This document shows, piece by piece, positions 23,594 through 35,864 of a stretch of DNA of 64,000 bases. This DNA comes from Smallanthus sonchifolius (lineage: Eukaryota; Streptophyta; Magnoliopsida; Asterales; Asteraceae), in NCBI GenBank assembly GCA_023525975.1, contig CM042040.1, positions 49,321,486 through 49,385,485 on the forward strand, in the 5' to 3' direction. The position numbers were made by a program, and so were the translations under genes. The notes under the pieces were generated by a model. The model worked only from the letters and a program-made list of their open reading frames with translations. It was not told where the DNA came from and searched no databases. The number at the start of each line of letters is the position of its first letter. Position 1 is the stretch's first letter.

Positions 23594-24507
23594 TTGTATC
23601 AAATGTAGTAGATAGCACGAGAGATTAGGTAGCAAAGTGATCCTTGTAACTCACAAAGTTAAATTAGAGGGGAAGGGTATGAACGTGAATTAACATTGTG
23701 CATTATGTCCAAAGTAGAGTGTAGGGTTTCAATGGGAGTGAGTGTAGGGAATGGTACAAAGAGTTCGTGTTCTATTATGTAAGGGGATGTGTTTGTGTTT
23801 GTATTTGAATAATATTTTTAATAAAAATGTAAGTTTGAAGTATATGGTTTTAATAATAAATGATTTAGTGTTTAGGTTTAAATAACTAAATAAATTAAAT
23901 AAGTTTCTTTTATTTATTTATTTAGAAAAGTAGTATGAAATTATATTTATTCATATATAATTTAAGTAAATAACTTTATTTTATTTATTTACTTATGATA
24001 ATGTGTAAATATATATTAGTATATAAGAACTAATGCTAAAAACAATTTAAATTCTAAGTGGATTGTAAATGGAAATTATATAAATAATAAATAAATAAAT
24101 TTATTTATTTATTTATCATTTAAAATGGTTTGTTCTTTTAAGAAATATGAAAAATATATATACATTTATATTTAGATAAAGTTTTATTTGTTTAAATAGG
24201 GTTTAAAAACCCTGTTATCTGTAATTTATTAGAAAGTGATTTATAAAATTGTTTTGTTTTGCCCTTTTTTTATATAAAAACTTTGTTACAATTCCTACAA
24301 AATAAGCATAAAATGCCCTAGTCAAATTAACTTAAAATGAATTCCTATATTGTAATTAAGGTGTTAAGATTATCCAAATTGTGAAAATATTAGTTTTAGT
24401 TTAAAATTTGATTATTTTGGTACAACCTATTTTCAAATGGTAGTAGGTTTCATAAAATAATTTTTATAAGTAAAAATGGATATTAAAACGGGTTTTAAAA
24501 AATAAGG

Positions 24508-24575
24508 GGTTTGCTCGAGATCGAACCCGGGTCTCCCCGTTAAAGGTAACATGCGCCAACCACAAGACCAGAGGG
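24508..24575 (-). other. tRNA-like segment 1 in LTR B2
   Basis: The minus strand reads GTGGTTGGCGCATGTTAC (box-A-like) and then CCCGGGTTCGATCTC (box-B-like) about 33 bases later. This is tRNA-type spacing. It is likely a relic of a tRNA or SINE head. Confidence 0.45.
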
Positions 24576-24670
24576 CTGGTTCTTACAATAACCTGGTCCG
24601 AAATCGTTTTACACTAAACTGGAAAGAGAACCGGGTCTGGTTTTGAGGCACGCGCAAAAAAAGAAGGCTG

Positions 24671-24745
24671 GATGTGTGGGCTGTGGGTTTCGAACCCTCG
24701 CCACCAGGTCCAGTGGTGTAGTGGCTTACCATCTGGACCGAGTGG
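24671..24745 (-). other. tRNA-like segment 2 in LTR B2
   Basis: The minus strand has CCAGATGGTAAGCCACT, and downstream GAGGGTTCGAAACCCAC, a T-arm with one mismatch in its stem. The better preserved homologue is at 30838-30911. Confidence 0.45.
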
Positions 24746-25306
24746 TTTCGCTAGTTTCATTGGATCTCAATTATTTAAATATGTTAAGCGAATGGAATCA
24801 AAATCCCACCAAATCAAAACTGTATGAACATGTTTTGATTTCATACGCAATTGGGTTTGATGCCCTCTGTTTTGATTTAAAACTTGTAACAAGGGCTAAA
24901 ATATTTTTTTGTTCTTTATTTTAACTGTTGTATATAGAAAATTCCATCTTTATAATTTTATAAATTTTGTAAAATGGTTTATATATATATATATATATAA
25001 TTAAGTACATATGTATATATATATATATATATGTAGCGAGATGTAAATACTTAATTAAAGCTCATAATTATTATAACACAGTATATATAAGTATATGCTT
25101 ATATAAATATACATTATATGATGTATATGTATATAATGTAAAAACAATATGTTAGTGTAAGGTTGAAATTTGGAATTAATATACGTTTAAAAAAAATAGT
25201 TAATGTGACATAAGGTGTTGAATAAATGCGGTCAAGTGTCTATTATTATTGTACCAAATAAAATGAATTAAGAAAAATTATGGCTTGAAAAATCATGAAT
25301 GTTATA

Positions 25307-27653
25307 GTATCCCCATGTTGAGGGAATTTCGTCCCGAAATTTAACTAGCGGAGGCCACTGAATCAGGAAAGATGTGAGTTTGGATTCTCAACGAGATTTG
25401 ATTGTTGGTTCGAGGAGTATAACTGATTGAAAAGATTCAGGTTGGATTCTCAAAGTCAGCTTAGGTCATCATGTCAGGCCCAGATGGTGGTAGTGGATTT
25501 AGTTTGAAGAGGGTTAAGGAGAAAATTGTTGAAACAGAATATGGACTCTAAAGATGAAAGGTATCACTTGAATGGGAACGATGAGAATTTGGTGATCCAA
25601 CCTTGTTTAGGATGTAGTCTAATATGTTCAAGAATTCGTCAGGGTATAAGATATTTCACAAACATTGGTCCAGGTCATAAAACTTTACGTGACACAAATA
25701 ACGCTAATTCTGATAATATGACAGGAACACTTATATATAGGAAGTAACAGCGGCTTATCCACCATGCCCTTGTCATATCACATTAGTTTCGTTGCTATAT
25801 ATCACGATAAGTTTTATGTCATAACACACGACAGAATTTCACTATGTTTTTCATGCGCTGATTTTTATAATTACGTGTACACCCGTAATTACTCGAATCG
25901 CCGCATGGTCCGTATAGTTCCTTCCTTTGTGTGCGGGTCAAGAGGGGCACAAATTCACGTAGTTAATGTCTATTGTTTTCACATATGAGTTGCTAATAAG
26001 TAACTTTGTCCCTAGATAGTAAGGTCACTTAGCATCTAAAGAGTAATAACGTGACATAATTTAGAGTTCCATAGCTTCCTCGTGTTTGAACAAGAATACG
26101 TCAAACCCCGAGTAGCTTTTATGGATAAGGTGAATAATCATGCCTTGTGTATGATGTACTTAATGAATTACAACAATGTAAACAATCTAGTTTCGTGTAT
26201 ATCAAATTTCCATGTATGATCTAGTGTTATGTACATTGTAATCAAACAGGTTTCATGTATGATCTAGTGTTATGCACCTTGTAAACAAATAGGTTTCATG
26301 TATACTGTGAGTAGTTTAGTACCATGTATATAGTAAACAAATGATTTTATGTATAAGGTGAACAATTTAGTATTTATGTGTTTTGTAACAAGCTTCATGT
26401 ATATTGTAAACAATATAGTATCATGTATATTGTATAGTGTGACAAATTTAGTATCATACATTTTGTAAACAAATATGTTTAATGTATATTGTGATCAATC
26501 CAGCATAATGTTTATTGCAAACAAACAAGTTTCGTGTACTATGTGATCAATGTAACATTATATATGTTGCAAACAACTAAGTTTCATGTATTATGTGATC
26601 ATGTATAATGTGCTTAATCTAGTATTATGTATCATGTGATTAATCTAGTATCATGCATATTGTAAACACCCAGGTTTCATGTATCTTGTGAATGTTCATA
26701 TGTAAGTTATTGGATCTCATGAGTAATATAAACTATCGAATTTTGCAGGTAGTCGAGGGTTGCAGACAAGTGTGTTGTTTGACGTTCATGTATGATGTGG
26801 GTTGTTGGGTTGTAGCTTTTTAAATCCCGTTGAGGTTTGTAGGGATGGTTAACGTCTACGCGAAATGGGTCGTCTCTTGAAGTGGTAAGTACAGTCATAC
26901 ATTATTGAAGGTGCAAGATAACGAGAAGGTTCTGAAAATATTCTGAGTAATGTGTTTATTAATAACTGATTTTTGTTTGTAAATAAATAATTGTAATTTG
27001 TTCTTGTTTGTAGATAAATAAGGTAGTGAAACTAATGAGTTGAATAATCTAAATAAATTGACAATTTATAGGAAAACATTTTTATTAAATTTTCAGTTAT
27101 TATAAAGAGAATATTTTTAAGAGGAATTAATGGCTAAATTAATTTATTTTTTTTATAATTAAGTCAAGGTTTAATAATCAATTTAACGAGAAAAAGTCAT
27201 AAATAATGCTTTTATAAAACAAGTTGTATTAAATTTCCTCGTAAGGTGAAAAAGTTTATAGAAAATTTATATTTCAGATACTATTTATAAACTAAAGGTT
27301 TGATAAATACAATACTGATGTTGTTTAAATCATATAATGAGATGGTTTGTTTACGAAGAAAATCCATAAGTATATGTATTAATTTGTAATGAATGGAAAT
27401 GTATTTTAAATCATATAATGAGATGGTTTGTTTACGAAGAAAATCCATAGGTATATGTATTAATTTGTAATGAATGGAAATGTGATGTTTGGGTGGTCTT
27501 GATGAAAATATGACGGTAATATTAAATCGGTGAGTAATGGCATTAAAGTTGTAAAACAAAACTTAACATTGAATGATAAAATGTCAAAAACATAATTCAA
27601 ACATAAGGTAGCGGTTTCAAACAAGAATTTAAAGACAAAGCAGAATAATCCAG
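25307..27653 (-). other. Element B interior, PPT side, non-coding
   Basis: The purine tract (minus-strand complement of 25308-25318) and the hairpin AATTTCG/CGAAATT (25325-25341) adjoin the 3' LTR. From about 26150 to 26720 there is a degenerate AT-rich minisatellite built on TTTCATGTAT and ATTGTAAACAA motifs. 27324-27485 is an 81-bp unit repeated twice. No pol-like frame is found on either strand. Confidence 0.6.
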
Positions 27654-28256
27654 CTATCGTCTCAGGTAGCTCTCAATGAGGAAGCAAATGAGCACTAAGA
27701 CGAACATTGCTATGGTCACTCGTATAGCAAACCGAGCCTCAGCCCTAGCTGCTTTCGTGCGTTTCTCAAGTATTTCCTTGTCTTCTTCCAGGCTTGAAAT
27801 CTTCTCCTCCTTGCACTATACTTGATTCAATAGGCTATTTATCCGCTGACCTAGTAGGTTGTGTCTTATCCCGTGCTCCATCCCTTGCCTCACAAACTCT
27901 AAGGTTCTCACGTATTGGTGGACAACATTAAATGGGACTCCCATAACACTAGCGGGTGCCATGGTGTACCTTGTCCTTGGATTAGGATGATATGGGTCGG
28001 GTGCTAGGTAGGGGTCTCTCAGAGGGGATGGTAACTGGTTGTGTAGGTGAGGTGCCTGATACAAGTTTCTTGATGGGGGTGATCCAGATTCTCGAAGTCT
28101 TGGACCAGTGTTCCTAATCCGATCTGCTCTTATGTCAAACCTTGGCCTAGCAGCTGGGGGTGTTGGTGACTGATACACTGGTGACCCGATGTCTTCTTCC
28201 TGATCAGACTCTGCTCCGGGATGGTATACCGGGGAGGGAGGAGAGTAGGAGTCCAT
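27654..28256 (-). CDS. Small protein with coiled coil and C-terminal membrane anchor, in element B
   Basis: The frame starts at ATG 28254-28256 and runs about 200 codons with one internal TAG (27816-27818, codon 147). Residues 1-100 are rich in Pro, Tyr and Arg (MDSYSPPSPVYHPGAESDQ at the start). Residues 105-146 look helical (VVHQYVRTLEFVRQGMEHG). After the TAG the same frame encodes a charged heptad-like stretch (EEKISSLEEDKEILEKR). Then comes a hydrophobic segment VTIAMFVLVLICFLIESYL, two Arg and a stop. The end looks like a tail-anchored membrane protein. I recognise no family and no zinc knuckle or protease motif. It occupies the gag position after the PBS but is not obviously Gag. The TAG may be a simple C-to-T change of CAG, or a readthrough stop. 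Confidence 0.55.
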
Positions 28257-29045
28257 CTCTAGCAGAGAAAAATGAAAAGGTTGTAAGCGATAATAAAATA
28301 CTGAGTGTTAAATATAAGAGTTCTCATAGATTTAGAGTTTGACTAGTCATAACACCGAGTCTTCCCAATAGTATTTTAGAAGTAACACTTGATCTATAAG
28401 TAGTGTATCCATGAAGAGAATTCCCAGGAAAGAGGGGTGGGTCACAAAGGACACACTTAAGTACCCTGTCTTTCCTTAGCCAGAATTTCTCATCGGCCTA
28501 CACACTCTTCCAGCCATCATGTACTAATAACACTATTGTTTAGGCTCATGGTCACGATGAGAATCATTGTGGACTAGGCTTTGAGGCCCGAAGGTGAGGT
28601 TTATTTATTCCAGCATGCTTCTTCTTCTTGGAGGATAAGTGGGCTTCTTAGTTTGTTATTAATGGGCATTAGGCCCCAATAGTTTAAATTTTGTTCACAA
28701 GAAATGATGATATCATGTGTGTGAGAGTAAAAGTGTATGAAGAATTAGATGTGTATAAGTGTGTGGGGAAACTTAGGGTGGCACTTAATGAATCAACTAT
28801 GTAGTATGTAGGTAGCAATGTTTATAAGCACAAGAGTTATCATATAGTGTGACACATAGATTATTAGGTATTGTATCATTCGTTGTAATTATTTCGAATA
28901 ACATGTAAAAATATTACACTTAGTAGTGAACATGTAACACGTAGCAATGTGGCAAAAATCATATAACATAGAGCATGACATTTGATGGGTGTCCTAAGGT
29001 TATAGTCTAGGTCAAAAGTGTCTAATAACCTAATTCCCTATAACC

Positions 29046-29060
29046 AAGTCTCTGATACCA
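29046..29060 (-). promoter_or_regulatory. Element B primer-binding site
   Basis: The minus strand reads TGGTATCAGAGACTT three bases inside the LTR end. This is a Met-tRNA-type PBS. Confidence 0.85.
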
Positions 29061-29292
29061 ATCTGTCACACCCCAACCGATGACGAAAACGTCGGGGCGG
29101 GACTTGTAGACTGTTCATGAGCACATGGTTAACTAAGTTGTAATATATTAAAGCATCACATTTCAATTCATAACTCCAACAAACCAAATTCAACAATACA
29201 AGAATCTTGAAATACATAACAAGTTCGTTTTATTCAATTAACTAGGTCCACAACCTAAGTGAAGCAAACTTGATCAACTCAAACATTTGTAC

Positions 29293-29754
29293 CTGAAACA
29301 TGATAAAAACGAGGTCAACTAAAAATAGTTGATAAGCATACATAAGTTTTGACTCTAAATAGTATCATTGTGTTGTGTGTATACAATCCATACATATCAT
29401 GGTTAATAAGGCAATTATGGAGAGTTACTATTGTGAAACCAAGTTATACAATCAAACATTTGTAACTAGCATGCAAATAACCAAATTGTGTTGCGGTAAC
29501 AATCACCCTAACTGAGTGGGTTTGTCAGACTCAATAGATCTATCATTGTTAACCGTCGGCTTGTGTAGTTAATGATTGCACATGTAAATTGCACACAAAT
29601 TGTAGTTTGCACACCTAGTACTCAAGCATAAGGCTCAAATTACACACATGAATGTAGTGTGGAATTGTATTGTGTAGTTTGTAAACATTGTATAATTGTA
29701 CTCATGTTCCACCCCAAAAATGTAAATAGTGTAAAAGAGGCTATGTAAACTCAC
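29293..29754 (-). other. Intron-like segment in LTR B3
   Basis: On the minus strand the donor is ACAA/GTGAGTTTACATAG. The acceptor is TATCATGTTTCAG/GTAC. The length is 462 nt. B3 is the 5' LTR, so this copy would lie in the leader of a B transcript. Confidence 0.45.
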
Positions 29755-30675
29755 TTGTATCAAATGTAGTAGATAGCACGAAAGATTAGGTAGCAAAGTG
29801 ATCCTTGTAACTCACAAAGTTAAATTAGAGGGGAAGGGTATGAACTTGAATTAACATTGTGCATTATGTCCAAAGTAGAGTGTAGGGTTTCAATGGGAGT
29901 GAGTGTAGGGAATGGTACAAAGAGTTCGTGTTCTATTATGTAAGGGGATGTGTATATGTTTGTGTTTGTATTTGAATAAAAGTTTTAATAAAAATGTAAG
30001 TTCGAAATATATGGTTTTAACAATAAATGATTTTGGGTTAGATTTGAATAACTAAATAAATTAAATAAGTTCCTTTTATTTATGTATTTAGAAAAGTAGT
30101 GTGAAATTATATTTATTCAAATATAATTTAAATAAACAACTTTATTTTATTAATTTACTTATGATAATGTGTAAATATATATATATATTAGTATATAAGA
30201 ACTAATGCTAAAAACAATTTAAACTTTAAGTGGATTATAAATGGAAATTATATAAATAATAAATAATCTCATTTATTTATTTATCATTTAAAATGGTTTG
30301 TTCTTTTAAGAAATATGAAAAATATATATACATTTATAATTTTGATAAAGTTTTATTTGTTTAAATAGGGTTTAAAACCCTATTATCTGTAATTTATTAT
30401 AAAGTGATTTATAAAATTGTTTTGTTTTGCCCTTTTTTTATATAAAAACTTTGTCATAATTCCTACAAAATAAGCATAAAATGCCCTAGTCAAATTAACT
30501 TAAAATGAATTCCTATATTGTAATTAAGGTGTTAAGATTATCAAAATTGTGAAAATATTAGTTTTAATTTAGAATTTGATTATTTTGGTACAACCTATTT
30601 CCAAATGGTAGTAGGTTTCATAAAATAATTTTTATAAGTAAAAATGGATATTAAAACGGGTTTTAAAAAAATAAG

Positions 30676-30745
30676 GGGTGTGCCTGGGATCGAACCTAGG
30701 TCTCCCCGTTAAAGGTAACATGCGCCAACCACCAAACCAGGGGGC
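30676..30745 (-). other. tRNA-like segment 1 in LTR B3
   Basis: The minus strand has GGTGGTTGGCGCATG (box-A-like) and CTAGGTTCGATCCCAGG, a T-arm with one mismatch and a TTCGATC loop. Confidence 0.5.
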
Positions 30746-30837
30746 TGGTTCTTACAATAACCCGGTCCGAAATCGTTTTACACTAAACTGGAAAGAGAAC
30801 CAGGTCGGGTTTTGAGGCACGCGTAAAAAAAGGTCGG

Positions 30838-30911
30838 ATGTGTGGGCTGTGGGTTTCGAACCCACGCCACCAGGTCCAGTGGTGCAATGGCTTACCATCT
30901 GGACCGGGTGG
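30838..30911 (-). other. tRNA-like segment 2 in LTR B3
   Basis: The minus strand contains GTGGGTTCGAAACCCAC (complement of 30849-30865), a perfect 5-bp T-arm with loop TTCGAAA. Upstream are CCAGATGGTAAGCCATT and a possible anticodon stem CCACT/GGTGG with a 6-nt loop. It is clearly tRNA-derived but not a canonical tRNA. Confidence 0.55.
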
Positions 30912-32841
30912 TTTCGCTGGATTCAATGGATCTTGATTATTTAAATATGTTAAGCGAATGGAATCAAAATCCCCCCAAATCAAAACCGTATGAACATGTT
31001 TTGATTTCATACGCAATTGGGTTTGATGCCCAATGTCGTATGAAATTGACAGATGGCTATTGATCCCTACAAAATTACGATACTAAAGACACAAGACTTA
31101 CTCGATTTGGTTGAGTATTGAGTGCCACCGGTAAGGAATTCAGAGACGAAGTTCCAGGTGCTAGATCAAAATGCAGAGATGTAATGCGGCTCGTATGAGT
31201 GTTCTGAAAGTTTGTAAAGGGTTTGGCGGAGGTGTGGGAGTATATTAATTCGTTCAATTTTGTCTTAGTTATACGATTCGATTCGGGGTTTGATGATGAC
31301 AACAGACAACTGTGATTACGCGTTGATTCATTTGAATGACGGTGAATTAGGCGTGCTTATGGTACTGAATAAATGCGAGATTGATGAGGGCGTGATTTGC
31401 GGGCTCTAAGCGCGTATAATTCCCTTGATTTGTAACCGGATTGGCTCTGTTTGACTTTGGATAGTCAAACAGTTTAAATTTCGAATTTGACCGCTATCTT
31501 TGTTCAATTTGTTCTGTGAACGGGTTTTAGAAACGATCGTGAATCACCCCAGCATAAAAGGAAAGTCTATTGGCCCTTGATTCAGATGAATTGAGGGTTA
31601 ATTGCAAGAATTTCGTCCCTGTTGACTTCTATAAGTCAAAATCGGTGTGAAGGTTCAAATATCTATGAATGGTTCAAGTTGAGAGTTCATGTACTCAAAA
31701 AGGGGGGTTTCTTTGTTTTGAAAAAAAATCCAAGACTAATTTAATTGTAATTTTGTTATAAAATAGTTTTTTTTATAAAACTTGTAACAAGGGCTAAAAT
31801 ATATATATTTTTATTATTTTAACCATTGTATATAGAAAATTCCATCTTTATAATTTTACAATTTTGTAAAATGGATTATTTGATACATTTACATATATAT
31901 ATAATTAAGTACATATGTATATATATGTAGCGAGATGTAAATACTTAATTAAAGCTCATAATTATTATAACAGAGTATATATAAGTATATGCTTATATAA
32001 ATATACATACATATGATGTATATGTATATAATGGAAAAACAATATGTTAGTGTAAGGTTAAAATTTGGAATTAATATACGTTTAAAAAAATAGTTAATGT
32101 GACATAAGGTGTTGAATAAATGCGGGATTTCAAGTGTCTATTGTTGTACCAAATAAAATGAACAAAGAAAAATTATGGCTTGAAAAATCATGGATGTGAC
32201 ACAAAATATATGTGTCATGGTTTGGTTATGCCTCATGTATGAACATATTATTTATATTCTTAGTTAGTCTACAAATGTGTCAACATTACTTGTTTTGTTT
32301 ATCATATACACTTGAAACTGATACTTGTTTTGGTTAATGTTCCTATCTTTAATAATTTCTTTAAAGAGGGCTTGACATGGGCATAAATTCATTAACATAT
32401 TTTCATGGGAAAAACTACTCATTTTATGACTATGACGTCATCACATGTTTTCGTGGAAAACACTTTTATGCTATGCCCATGTACACGATATCAATGTTTT
32501 CAAGGAAAACGACTTTACATTGCAACAATTAAACATTTGAACTCACTAACCTTTGTGTTGACACTTTAAGTATGTTTTTCAGGTAATTCATAGCTATGGC
32601 ACGGTTGGAATAGGTTAACCCTTCAGATCAAAACCCTAGAAGCCGAAGAAGCATGATTGTCGAATCTCGAGTCGGTTTTGACCTATATAATTCTAGGACA
32701 ATGTACTAGTTTAATTTAGTATTTGTAATGGTGTTCAATATTTTAGAAGTCTTCAATTAGCTTCTGCTATTGTGTAATGTCACCAATCGTTACAACCTTA
32801 ATTTATTTATTTATTAAGTAAATAAATTTGAAGGTGTGACA

Positions 32842-34042
32842 GATTGATATCAGAGCCAATGGTTTTAGTGAATTAGGTGTTCGTAGTGACACCTAGGCTC
32901 TAACCAGACTCATTTAGGGACCAATGTTTTGAAGAATTACATAGCACTTAGAACACCCCAAACTCGAGTATAGAAATTTCAACCATTGCTGAACAACTTG
33001 AGTTGACCATGAGTGTATATAGTTACACTAGAGTATCGTTAACTATATTAACATTAATACAATTACATAGCTTGAGTAACTAATATCTAATACGTACAAC
33101 AATGTGGAAATAGTACACATCTACAATATGACCCAACGGAGTATCACTGTTCGGATTACGAATCAAGGATGACGGATACTCAGCAAGATGTAACCTTAGG
33201 AGATCGGGTTACGTGCCGAGCTTGAATGATGATGATAGAAATCGCCAGCTACCGATCTTAGTATCACAACAAGTTGAGCATGTACCTGAATCTGTATTTG
33301 TAACTGCGTCACTCCTGTATCTACTCCAATTATGGAGTCAGTTTTCTTCTGACGTATCTTGCCTCCAATTGGTGCGGTATATATACTCTCCTTCATGATT
33401 TGCTGGATTGGATGATTAAAACTTTCGCCATGAGATATGACAGAGGGGAACCCATGTTGGATAAGCAGGATTAAACGGGAGAGAACTTTACGGGTTAGAA
33501 TCCCATAGACTCATTTGTATAATGTATATCCACACGTACATACCAACTTGGAACATGATTTACTCAACATTTATTTGTGCATATCTACCCTAATATTTTG
33601 TCTGACTTCCACCACATACGTCTTGTTAGTAGAGGGCACCGGTTGTGTTACTCTACCATTAACCCCATCCAACAGCAATCGTAGTCAGCACATTCAAGAG
33701 TATTGGTACACATGACTAATAGTAATCCAATAAAACATATACATTAGACGCGACAGTGCAACACGATGACACTATCTAATGAACATTCTAGCTTCCTTTT
33801 TAGCTGAGGGCTTGAGATAGAGAAAATACTAGAGGGACCATGCGAAGTAAATTATCATTACGGGTGCACACGTAATCATAATTTGCAGCACATGAGAAAT
33901 CTGGTGAGTCTTACTGTCTGAGCTAATGTTCATGATTAATCCGTATTCCTAATCTCATTTCTTAGTCGCTCAATTAATGAACCTAAAACTCTTATCGAGA
34001 CTTCATTGGCACGACAATATTAACCAAAACCTTTAAAAGATC
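32842..34042 (+). other. Element A interior, 5' part
   Basis: About 1.2 kb after the PBS has only short frames (up to 66 codons) and no Gag, zinc knuckle or protease motif. It is interrupted at 34043 by the chromovirus. Confidence 0.55.
32845..32857 (+). promoter_or_regulatory. Element A primer-binding site
   Basis: TGATATCAGAGCC lies three bases after the 5' LTR end GTGTGACA. It is one substitution from the Met-tRNA-type TGGTATCAGAGCC. Confidence 0.85.
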
Positions 34043-35165
34043 TGTAACATCCCAAATAATGACAAGACAAATAGAAAAGGGAAATAAAGTGGGCTTGGCC
34101 AAAATTTCGGCCCATGGGAAGATTTGCACTAGAAGAGGATTAGTATGAGGATGATGAGAGGGCCTATCAAGCCCCAGTGAGAAGGTTGCTTCGCATGGCA
34201 GCCCGCAAACGAAGAAGACCAATTAAGTAGAATTTGAGGAACTCAACACTTGTTTGTTTCGAATTGGGAAAGTAACTACCAAGGATTACACGTTAAGTAT
34301 GAGACATGAGTGCTACATATGTCAGACAAGCACACGTTTAGAGAACTGCTTTTGAACAGGAATTGTCTATGCTTAACACAAACACCATATGATGAATAAA
34401 CATTGGTCTACTGTCTAAGTATGCAAGAGTATGAAGGAAATAAGCACACGAGTATATGTCCAAGAAATATATGAGTGCACGAATATACAAATGGCATCTC
34501 TCCATGCAAAATACAACCCCAGATAAACTACTATGAGTATTCGCTGAAACGAGAAGATAGACATACAAACGACAACAAATGACTAGAACCGTGATGTTAA
34601 TTAGGGCGTGCAGGCAAAACCAAACGAAACCAGATCCAACCCAAGGATTGTTGTTCAGGATGGATGTGAAAGGCAAGCCCAATAGTGTGAAGTAAGGCGT
34701 AAGTGGAAGCAAGGACTCAAGACGAGTCAGAAAACACTCTACGATGATTAAGTCAAGTCAAGAGCACGTGAGACTACTGAAATTGAAAGGCCAGTAAGGA
34801 ACCTAATGAGACCAGAAAGGAAAGGAATAAATCGAGTATCACCACACGTGTCAACTAATTAAACAAACCTACGAATGAAATTCTAAAAGAATAACATACG
34901 GAAACTGTTAACGGTCACGAAAAGTTATAAAATATATATTTTTGGTCACAAGGGATGCCAATCCCTAAGACCATCCAGTGATATGAAGTAAGAGTGGTAC
35001 GTAATAGACTAATGATGAGAAATGTGAAACCATGATGAGTATGTTTTAAAGAAAGACAAGAATGGAGTTACGTGTATAGGAATATGAATGTAAAAAAAAA
35101 TCGTATACCTAGTGTTCCGTCTGAATGAATACCTTCCCGACAAGTTTGGTATGATAAAGTAAGGA

Positions 35166-35345
35166 TTCATATGGTTCCTTCGGGAACGAAGCAATATGGT
35201 TCCTTCGGGAACGCAACAGTATAGTCCCTACGGGAACAAAACGATAAGGTTCCTTCAAGAACGAAATGATACGGTTCCTTTGGGAACGAGATAATAGGAT
35301 TCATTCGGGAACGACATGGTATGCTCTTTCGAGAACGAATACACC
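35166..35345. repeat. Array of GTTCC-TTCG-GGAAC hairpins
   Basis: Seven modules of about 25-32 bases are centred on GGTTCCTTCGGGAACGA and variants. The best copies form a 5-bp stem closed by a TTCG tetraloop with a C-G closing pair, the extra-stable cUUCGg class in RNA. Divergent copies (for example TCCCTACGGGA) mostly keep the pairing potential. Confidence 0.75.
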
Positions 35346-35864
35346 AAGGATAATATATGAAGTACACGTAATAACCGAAGCAAATTAGAAAGAGAATGAT
35401 AACAACTACCTAGAGCATATAGTAGGCAATTTAAACAAGATACTAGAATATCAAAGGGACGCTTCTAAGTGTTGATAAGAGTTCATGGCCCGCTCAGCAT
35501 GACTAATCCACGCAAATGCTTGGTGGATTCGAGTTAAGCCCACCCACGAGAGGTACATCAGATTAAAGTAAGTTATACCATTCAATACAACATCCGAAGA
35601 AACCATAATAAAGGAGAAGAGGTAGTAGTAACGTGTAAACCCTAACTACACGCAATTCACCTGTGGCATCGAATGTTTATATTATTTTCATGAAGCAGAA
35701 CAAGTGAGTTACAGAAACTTAAGAGACAACCTAGTCATGACGGACAGATTTATAATTATGTATAAGAGACATCCCAAATCTATTTCTACTTAAAACACGA
35801 GACCCGTTTAGGACTTAGGTTGTCAAGGAACAAAAAGAGAAGGTGTTAGACTTTAATAAACAAA

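Larger units (their letters stand above)
22903..25306 (-). repeat. Element B 3' LTR (copy B2)
   Basis: It matches B3 (29064-32201) but lacks about 740 bases corresponding to roughly 31037-31780. It starts TGTAAAACCCC (eroded) and ends AATGTTATA. It contains an intron-like module and two tRNA-like segments. Confidence 0.85.
22903..32201 (-). mobile_element. Element B: non-autonomous Ty3-type retrotransposon with membrane-anchor ORF
   Basis: The element is inserted into the 5' LTR of A with flanks CGAAA (22898-22902) and CAAAA (32202-32206). The empty site is visible at 45170. It is minus-strand: 5' LTR 29064-32201, PBS 29046-29060, internal region 25307-29063, PPT near 25308-25318, 3' LTR 22903-25306. 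The 3.7-kb interior has no recognisable Gag, RT or integrase, only the ORF at 27654-28256 and AT-rich tandem repeats. The LTRs are almost identical over long stretches apart from the terminal 30 bases, so B is younger than A. A third LTR is the solo copy at 5330. Confidence 0.85.
29064..32201 (-). repeat. Element B 5' LTR (copy B3)
   Basis: This complete 3.1-kb LTR, TGTCACACCCC to GGATGTGACA, is the best preserved of three in the window. It holds the intron-like module 29293-29754, tRNA-like segments at 30676-30745 and 30838-30911, and short TA runs. Confidence 0.88.
19191..32841 (+). repeat. Element A 5' LTR, split by element B
   Basis: The LTR consists of 19191-22902 and 32202-32841. Alignment to the 3' LTR (40796-45808) is continuous across the B insertion. 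Relative to the 3' LTR it has about 390 extra bases (about 20878-21266) and lacks three inserts. It has an AT-rich first kilobase, then a GA-rich leader at 20268 and a GC-rich block to 20690. An intron-like module has its donor at 22538 and its acceptor ending at 32582. (TA)n lies at about 21590-21622. Confidence 0.85.

Noticed and set aside
30842..31063. Frames beginning MGCGFRTHATRSSG (also at 24643) as small proteins
   Set aside because: They are the antisense reading of the tRNA-like segments in the B LTRs, present only because the repeats are similar.
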